Shown here: piece by piece, positions 18,465 through 21,989 of the stretch
Layout: each line of letters opens with the position of its first letter
How positions within the stretch are numbered: the first letter of the stretch is position 1
Source of the DNA: a virus
Length of the DNA stretch: 21,989 bases
IMG/VR virus record: IMGVR_UViG_3300036886_000459
Location: 1 to 21,989 of that record
Reading direction: 5' to 3' (one strand)
The notes under the pieces: model-generated
Told to the model about the DNA's origin: nothing
The model's database searches: none
The model's input: the letters and a program-made list of their open reading frames with translations, nothing else
Translations under genes and position numbers: made by a program

Positions 18465-18479
18465 CCCCCTAATCGGGGG
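18465..18479. other. GC-only hairpin between the 128-residue gene and the FISUMP gene
   Basis: CCCCC, TAATC loop, GGGGG, standing out in AT-rich DNA just six bases after the stop of the gene at 18486-18872. The flanking bases allow one more pair after an A-C mismatch. On the - strand it is followed by a partly T-rich stretch (TCCATATTTTA) but no clean T run, so it may be a weak terminator for the ubiquitin-like operon. Confidence 0.45.
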
Positions 18480-18485
18480 CCGGTA

Positions 18486-18872
18486 TTATAATATTTGATT
18501 GATTTTCTTATTATCACATAATTCGTTTATGGGTTTATTAGCCTTTAAATAATCAGCCATTGCCTGAAGATACTGTTTTTCAAACAAATGTATATCATAA
18601 CATTGATATACAGGGGTTTTTAGATCATCACATTTACAAATACTAAATGTAAGATCGGTATCTTCATTGTTAAATTCCTTATCTGCAGTATCGTACTTAA
18701 AATGAATACACATCTCTTCTGAGCACCTTTTCTCTGGATCAACAAAACCCTCTTCCTTTAAATCGGTGCTATACTCAAATTCGATAAAACTGATAGCGCC
18801 CATTGCCACTATTACAGTTTTTACCTTCCTTTCTATGGACGTTGTTTTTACAGCAGAAATATGAATTACCAC
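18486..18872 (-). CDS. Cys-containing 128-residue protein downstream of the ubiquitin-like gene, unknown function
   Basis: The start is GTG 18872, chosen because AAAGGAGG lies five bases upstream, one of the best ribosome-binding sites in the window. The protein begins with a likely strand pair (IHISAVKT, VKTVIVAMGAISFIEFEY) and ends with helices (LFEKQYLQAMADYLKANKP). Six Cys occur at 50, 55, 79, 81, 91 and 119. The C-x4-C, C-x-C and single C could bind a metal, but no known zinc-finger spacing is matched. It lies 148 bases downstream of the ubiquitin-like gene on the same strand, with a strong hairpin between, so it may or may not belong to that operon. I recognise no family. An accessory or substrate role in the conjugation system is speculation. 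Confidence 0.65.
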   Translation of the reverse strand: MVIHISAVKTTSIERKVKTVIVAMGAISFIEFEYSTDLKEEGFVDPEKRCSEEMCIHFKYDTADKEFNNEDTDLTFSICKCDDLKTPVYQCYDIHLFEKQYLQAMADYLKANKPINELCDNKKINQIL

Positions 18873-18940
18873 TATAGCCTCCTTTAATACAGAAATAACT
18901 AGATTTATTCTCGTTATTTCCTTTAAAGATTGAGAGATGT

Positions 18941-18984
18941 GGTTAGTAGATGCCTTCTACATAATATAGAAGGCATCCATAACC
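18941..18984 (-). other. Strong intercistronic hairpin after the ubiquitin-like gene
   Basis: GATGCCTTCTA (18949-18959) and TAGAAGGCATC (18967-18977) form a perfect 11-bp stem around a 7-base loop. Outside it, GGTTA (18941-18945) and TAACC (18980-18984) can extend the stem across a small internal loop. It lies in the 148-base gap between the ubiquitin-like gene and the 128-residue gene. No T run follows on either strand, so a role as an mRNA-stabilising or processing element, or a protein-binding site, fits better than a standard intrinsic terminator. Confidence 0.6.
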
Positions 18985-19020
18985 TTGATTAATACTGTAG
19001 CAATGACAAACTGTTAAGGC

Positions 19021-19488
19021 CTAATTACCCTTAACGACCTGTGAACATATAATTCTAACCTTACCGCTACCGGGACGAGTAACGACGGAATCGATTGTTG
19101 CGATTCCACCATTAATACGGAATTCAAAAGCAGGTGTTCCGTTTGCGCGGAAAAACTGTGCCTTTTCATCCGCATTAAGCTGATCAAGAACGGTCTTGAT
19201 TGAATATCCATCCATTGCCGGAAGCGTGATTGCACGTCCACCACCAAGACGGAAAAATTCAACCTCAAACGGGTCAGAATTTCCTTTTACCATCTTTGCG
19301 ATATAAAACTTATCGTCACTATAAACATATTCACCTTCAGAAACAAGGCGCTGGTTTCGTGATACCTCTCCATCATTAAAATCACGGCCAGCCTGGTCAA
19401 AAAGGTCGCCGACAGTTGAACCCGACTCTACTGCAAAGGACTGAATTTCAGTCCCAAGCTGTACTAATGTAGCTATAATCGTTGCCAT
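19021..19488 (-). CDS. Tandem ubiquitin-like (beta-grasp) protein
   Basis: 155 residues. The ATG at 19488 has AGGA eight bases upstream. Two beta-grasp-like domains are visible. Domain 1 (1-70) starts ATIIATLVQLGTEIQSFAVE, has STVGDLFDQAG as the helix, and ends FYIAKMVKGN. Domain 2 (71-155) starts FEVEFFRLGGGRAITLPA, has GYSIKTVLDQL as the helix, then FEFRINGG, and ends ICSQVVKGN. The strand-turn-strand, helix, strand order and the closing basic-Gly tail fit bacterial ThiS/MoaD/ubiquitin-like proteins. Those usually end in Gly-Gly; here both domains end in Gly-Asn. Beside an E1, a JAB and an E2-like gene, it is the expected modifier, conjugated by its C-terminus to targets, possibly after cutting at the inter-domain VKGN. 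Composition (26 of 60 G+C at 19081-19140) is richer than the virion genes. A role as sulfur carrier cannot be excluded. Confidence 0.8.
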   Translation of the reverse strand: MATIIATLVQLGTEIQSFAVESGSTVGDLFDQAGRDFNDGEVSRNQRLVSEGEYVYSDDKFYIAKMVKGNSDPFEVEFFRLGGGRAITLPAMDGYSIKTVLDQLNADEKAQFFRANGTPAFEFRINGGIATIDSVVTRPGSGKVRIICSQVVKGN

Positions 19489-19533
19489 TTTAAAAATCCT
19501 AAGAAAATACCTACTACTTCAATTATTGTCACA

Positions 19534-20301
19534 TCAGGAACACATTGCCAACACTGGTTCTTCACCGAAACATCTCAAATAAAAGGTTTCCGGATACAGT
19601 GAAAACTGTGCTTCATTCCACTGGATATATGGTTGATTTTTATCTGGTCTAATGTTATCGTTTCCATACTTCATGTTGAAATGTTGTAATATTCTTCCGA
19701 CAGCAAGGCTTGCTAAAAATCCTACCGTCGATACTATAGACTGACTCCCACCGCATAAGGACGCTTCTGCGACATTATCCGAATACAGTGTTTTTTTCCA
19801 ATCCTCTACATGAGCATTGTTATTTGGATTAAAGGAATAGATCCGACCATCCCGTAACCCCATTCTTGTTTCCACCAGTAAATCAGTATTGAATGGAAAT
19901 TTTAAATGCTTCTCGAAGATTTCTGTTCTGCTTTTCATTGTGTCAGTCAACATAAATACATAAGTGCTCCGGATAAGTTCAGAATCGGTTTTGTCATCAA
20001 CCATCTGATTATAAGCCTCTATTTCAAAGCCACATTTTTTTAGAATCATTTGTTTCAAGGCTTCGACTTTAGGCTTTCCTATATGGTCTGGTTCATAAAT
20101 CTGGTTTGCCAAATTATGTTCTTCAACTATATCTCCGTCAAACACTCGTAATCTTCCTTGCGAATGAGTTGAGTCACCCCATCCCATTTGAGCAAGGAGT
20201 GACGCTACATATGATCCGGTAGCGCCAACCCCAATCACGGTAATACTTTTATCCTTTATCTGCTCAGGGTCGAGCAGATTTATTTGTCTTGTAAAGTTCA
20301 T
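19534..20301 (-). CDS. E1/ThiF-family adenylating enzyme of a ubiquitin-like system
   Basis: 255 residues. The ATG at 20301 overlaps the JAB stop in ATGA, with AAGGTGG upstream. E1 enzymes adenylate the C-terminus of a ubiquitin-like protein and pass it to a Cys. The Rossmann nucleotide-binding loop is VIGVGATGSYVASLLAQMGW (22-41). The acidic strand end is VFDGDIVEEHNLANQIYEPD (53-72), followed by GKPKVEAL with the conserved Lys. D120 and R125 (LTDTMKSR) match the ATP-site D...R. The crossover helix region is SLCGGSQSIVSTVGFLASLA, with Cys183 as candidate catalytic residue. C244 and C254 near the C-terminus are other candidates. The usual N-L-x-R-Q reads N-L-A-N-Q, so the conserved Arg is absent. 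No thiamine or molybdopterin genes are nearby, and the neighbours argue for protein conjugation. It ends 45 bases before the tandem ubiquitin-like gene. Confidence 0.87.
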   Translation of the reverse strand: MNFTRQINLLDPEQIKDKSITVIGVGATGSYVASLLAQMGWGDSTHSQGRLRVFDGDIVEEHNLANQIYEPDHIGKPKVEALKQMILKKCGFEIEAYNQMVDDKTDSELIRSTYVFMLTDTMKSRTEIFEKHLKFPFNTDLLVETRMGLRDGRIYSFNPNNNAHVEDWKKTLYSDNVAEASLCGGSQSIVSTVGFLASLAVGRILQHFNMKYGNDNIRPDKNQPYIQWNEAQFSLYPETFYLRCFGEEPVLAMCS

Positions 20302-21260
20302 AGTACGCCACCTTCAAATTCTTTTATTATTTCTTCAACTTCCGCTCTTGAATCATCAAGATAGGAATTTGAATTTATAACACGAGTATTGTTCTTTCCT
20401 GCCCTTTTGTTTCTTTTAGTATTATTTACATGGCTGAATTTGTCCAAAAAAGTCAATTGTCTGACGTTATGATTTGTACTATTGGCATTTTTTTCATGAA
20501 ACTTTCCATAACCACCATAGTCATAACCGTCATCAGTATGATCTTTGTCCCAATAGTTTTTACTATTAGGCCAAGTATCAGCTGGAATATTGACTTTTTT
20601 AAGTTCTTCTATTTTTGCTATTATTACTTTTTCTTCAAGATCTTCAGAAGTTATTCTGTTAATCGCATCAAGTTTTTGTTTTGTGGTAAGGTTGGAACTA
20701 ACCATGGCGTTTATTTCCTGCAATTTTTCAGCAAGAAAGGCGTCATCGTTTTCTTTTTCTTCTTCCCATTTTACATTATCAAACCTGACTTGTTTTTCAA
20801 AATCGAAAAATGATATTCCGATTAATTCTTCATTATTGACAATAATCCTTATAAGATGATTGCCTGTAGTTTTCATAAGATCCAAAGCCTGTGTATTATC
20901 CTGTCCAGAAGGACCTACTCCCATTGAATGATGTGAGTGACCCCACAGAATCATTCTCCCAATGTCTTCAGACCTTTCGTGGGCTATAAGCCATTCGGCT
21001 ATCAGTGTTCCACCCTCAGGACTTATTTCACAGGTAGCTGCAGATACAAGTTGTTGCTTTGGATAAAATATATCTCTCACAAAAAATGTATAATCTTCAA
21101 GCGTATCAACAACACCGTAAAAACCAACTTCTCCAGAATGCGCTTTAATGAGATTTTTAATCCATTTAAGCGCAGTTCTGGAAAAAATTATTGATGGAGG
21201 AATCTTAGTCTCCGGAGGCGTCAATAAGGTGTATGTTGTTTTTTCTAATGTGTTTTTCAT
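20298..21260 (-). CDS. JAB/JAMM-domain metalloprotease (deubiquitinase-like)
   Basis: 320 residues. The ATG at 21260 overlaps the upstream stop by one base (TAATG), which implies translational coupling. JAB enzymes are zinc isopeptidases that cut after a ubiquitin-like C-terminus. The full motif is present: E44 in SGEVGFYG, then H108-S-H110 (GHSHHSMGVGPSGQD) with exactly seven residues to S118 and two more to D121. The domain spans about residues 20-155. Residues 160-235 look helical (FLAEKLQEINAMVSS, KQKLDAINRITSEDLEEKVI). About 235-300 is Asn/Gly/Lys-rich and probably disordered, ending in an acidic helix (EVEEIIKEFEGGV). The tail is longer than a minimal JAB and may bind partners. It probably matures the tandem ubiquitin-like protein or removes it from targets. 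The protein substrate is inferred from the operon. Confidence 0.88.
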   Translation of the reverse strand: MKNTLEKTTYTLLTPPETKIPPSIIFSRTALKWIKNLIKAHSGEVGFYGVVDTLEDYTFFVRDIFYPKQQLVSAATCEISPEGGTLIAEWLIAHERSEDIGRMILWGHSHHSMGVGPSGQDNTQALDLMKTTGNHLIRIIVNNEELIGISFFDFEKQVRFDNVKWEEEKENDDAFLAEKLQEINAMVSSNLTTKQKLDAINRITSEDLEEKVIIAKIEELKKVNIPADTWPNSKNYWDKDHTDDGYDYGGYGKFHEKNANSTNHNVRQLTFLDKFSHVNNTKRNKRAGKNNTRVINSNSYLDDSRAEVEEIIKEFEGGVL

Positions 21261-21952
21261 TAAAAACTATCGGTTCCTGCGGTCTCGGGTGTTACTACAG
21301 GAAACCCTAAAATTTTGCAACCCCAACCATCATGTGTGTCGGGATTTCTTATATATTTAATAATAAGTTCAATAGCCATCATAATATTTTTAGTTTTTAA
21401 CGCTATATCAAGTTGTTCAAAAACATGCCCAAAACAAGGTTCGCCTTGGTGTGGAATATGACCACCGGCCCACACACCATCATCATCTTCAAAAATATGC
21501 GTTAAATTATATATATGAATTGGTGTTGTCGGATTATTAAACACGGTTTCGCTTAATATTGCGTTGGAATTTATAATTATCTGCATTTCACCGACATCCC
21601 TTATTGTATCATCATCGAGTTTCTCGGTATGCAGTCTTTTTGTCAATATTGTGATATTACCGTCTTTGTTAACATATACTTTTTTAATCAAACTGTTTTC
21701 AGTAATATCTTCATTTATTTTTTTTAATTGATCTATTATAAAATTTACCTTTTGATTTTCCTCGACAGGCTTCATTAAAATTTCAATTTCATTTCTTAAA
21801 ACCAATGTTTTTGATATAAGCCTGTTTAGTTCTAATATTTTTTCTTTGACAACATTTATATTTGATCCAAGAGCATTTTTCATGGCTCCAGCAATTAATA
21901 TTTTCTCATCACCGCTACATGGAGGAACCGGTTGAAGGTGGCTTTCAATCAT
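21260..21952 (-). CDS. Candidate prokaryotic E2-like protein (ubiquitin-like conjugation)
   Basis: 230 residues from ATG 21952, but the frame stays open to the window edge, so the gene may start further right. Residues about 30-90 are helical, possibly a coiled coil (EKILELNRLISKTLVLRNEI). Then come beta strands (KKVYVNKDGNITILTKRL, MQIIINSN). After that AGGHIPHQGEPCFGH places H165, H168 and C173 in the H...G-x-[PI]-C order seen at the active site of E2 folds, followed by a long helix and P-D-T-H-D-G-W-G. This resembles the prokaryotic E2 families (Prok-E2, such as the PRTRC-B type) recalled from the literature. E2s accept a ubiquitin-like protein from an E1 on a Cys and pass it to a target. 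C173 is the predicted thioester Cys. Adjacent E1, JAB and ubiquitin-like genes support it. Fold and activity are not proven by sequence alone. Confidence 0.65.
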   Translation of the reverse strand: MIESHLQPVPPCSGDEKILIAGAMKNALGSNINVVKEKILELNRLISKTLVLRNEIEILMKPVEENQKVNFIIDQLKKINEDITENSLIKKVYVNKDGNITILTKRLHTEKLDDDTIRDVGEMQIIINSNAILSETVFNNPTTPIHIYNLTHIFEDDDGVWAGGHIPHQGEPCFGHVFEQLDIALKTKNIMMAIELIIKYIRNPDTHDGWGCKILGFPVVTPETAGTDSF

Positions 21953-21989
21953 TTCACCATCACTGGGTTCAGCAACATCTGGATCAATA

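Noticed and set aside
19014-19268. Second - strand frame overlapping the tandem ubiquitin-like gene
   Set aside because: It has no domain pattern, while the overlapping frame shows two beta-grasp domains and a proper start.
19534-20301. E1-like gene as ThiF or MoeB of thiamine or molybdopterin synthesis
   Set aside because: No other gene of either pathway is present, whereas JAB, E2-like and tandem ubiquitin-like genes surround it.
20430-21360. + strand frames over the JAB and E2-like genes
   Set aside because: They are Phe/Ser-rich shadows of Lys/Glu-rich - strand genes whose catalytic motifs are intact.
18486-21952. A full PRTRC plasmid system
   Set aside because: The JAB, E1, E2-like and ubiquitin-like parts recall it, but the ParM-like and other PRTRC genes are absent from the window, and the ubiquitin-like protein is double-length and ends in KGN.
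21953-21989. Separate upstream gene ending in an ATGA overlap with the E2-like gene
   Set aside because: Only 37 bases are visible. One frame ends in TGA at the start codon and another simply extends the E2-like gene, and the window cannot decide between them.

Overview
This window looks like part of a tailed-phage (or prophage) genome that is rich in A+T. A block of virion genes lies on the + strand from base 1 to about 17,010. A block of accessory genes lies on the - strand from about 17,090 to the right edge. The two blocks converge on a strong intrinsic terminator at 17050-17081. I saw no tRNA, rRNA, CRISPR array or insertion sequence. The host is probably a Fibrobacterota or Bacteroidota-like bacterium, because the - strand block holds a secreted FISUMP-domain protein (Fibrobacter succinogenes major paralogous domain) with a CarboxypepD-regulatory-like N-terminus. 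The host assignment is inference.

The + strand block is tightly packed, with gaps of 2-58 bases. It starts inside a giant right-handed beta-helix protein built from repeated 360-420-residue modules, apparently split by a frameshift near 240-285. It continues with a 1172-residue orphan structural-type protein, a 366-residue protein with a CarboxypepD-like domain, a small coiled-coil protein, a fibre/baseplate-like 352-residue protein, two unassigned 221- and 250-residue proteins, and a 698-residue portal-like protein carrying a zinc-ribbon insertion. The last gene is an endonuclease VII-type HNH protein whose 5' end is out of frame at a run of eight A.

The - strand block holds the most interesting system. 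Reading leftward from the right edge, it has a candidate E2-like protein (Cys173), a JAB/JAMM isopeptidase with a complete metal-binding motif, an E1/ThiF-like adenylating enzyme, and a protein made of two tandem ubiquitin-like beta-grasp domains, each ending in V-K-G-N. The first three genes overlap by 1 and 4 bases, so they are almost certainly one translationally coupled operon. Together they have every component expected of a ubiquitin-like conjugation and deconjugation pathway, next to virion genes. A small Cys-containing protein of unknown function, the FISUMP protein and a short frameshifted gene follow downstream.

Three separate apparent frameshifts (near 275, 16562 and 17210) suggest either indel errors in the assembly or real gene decay. 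Raw reads would settle this.
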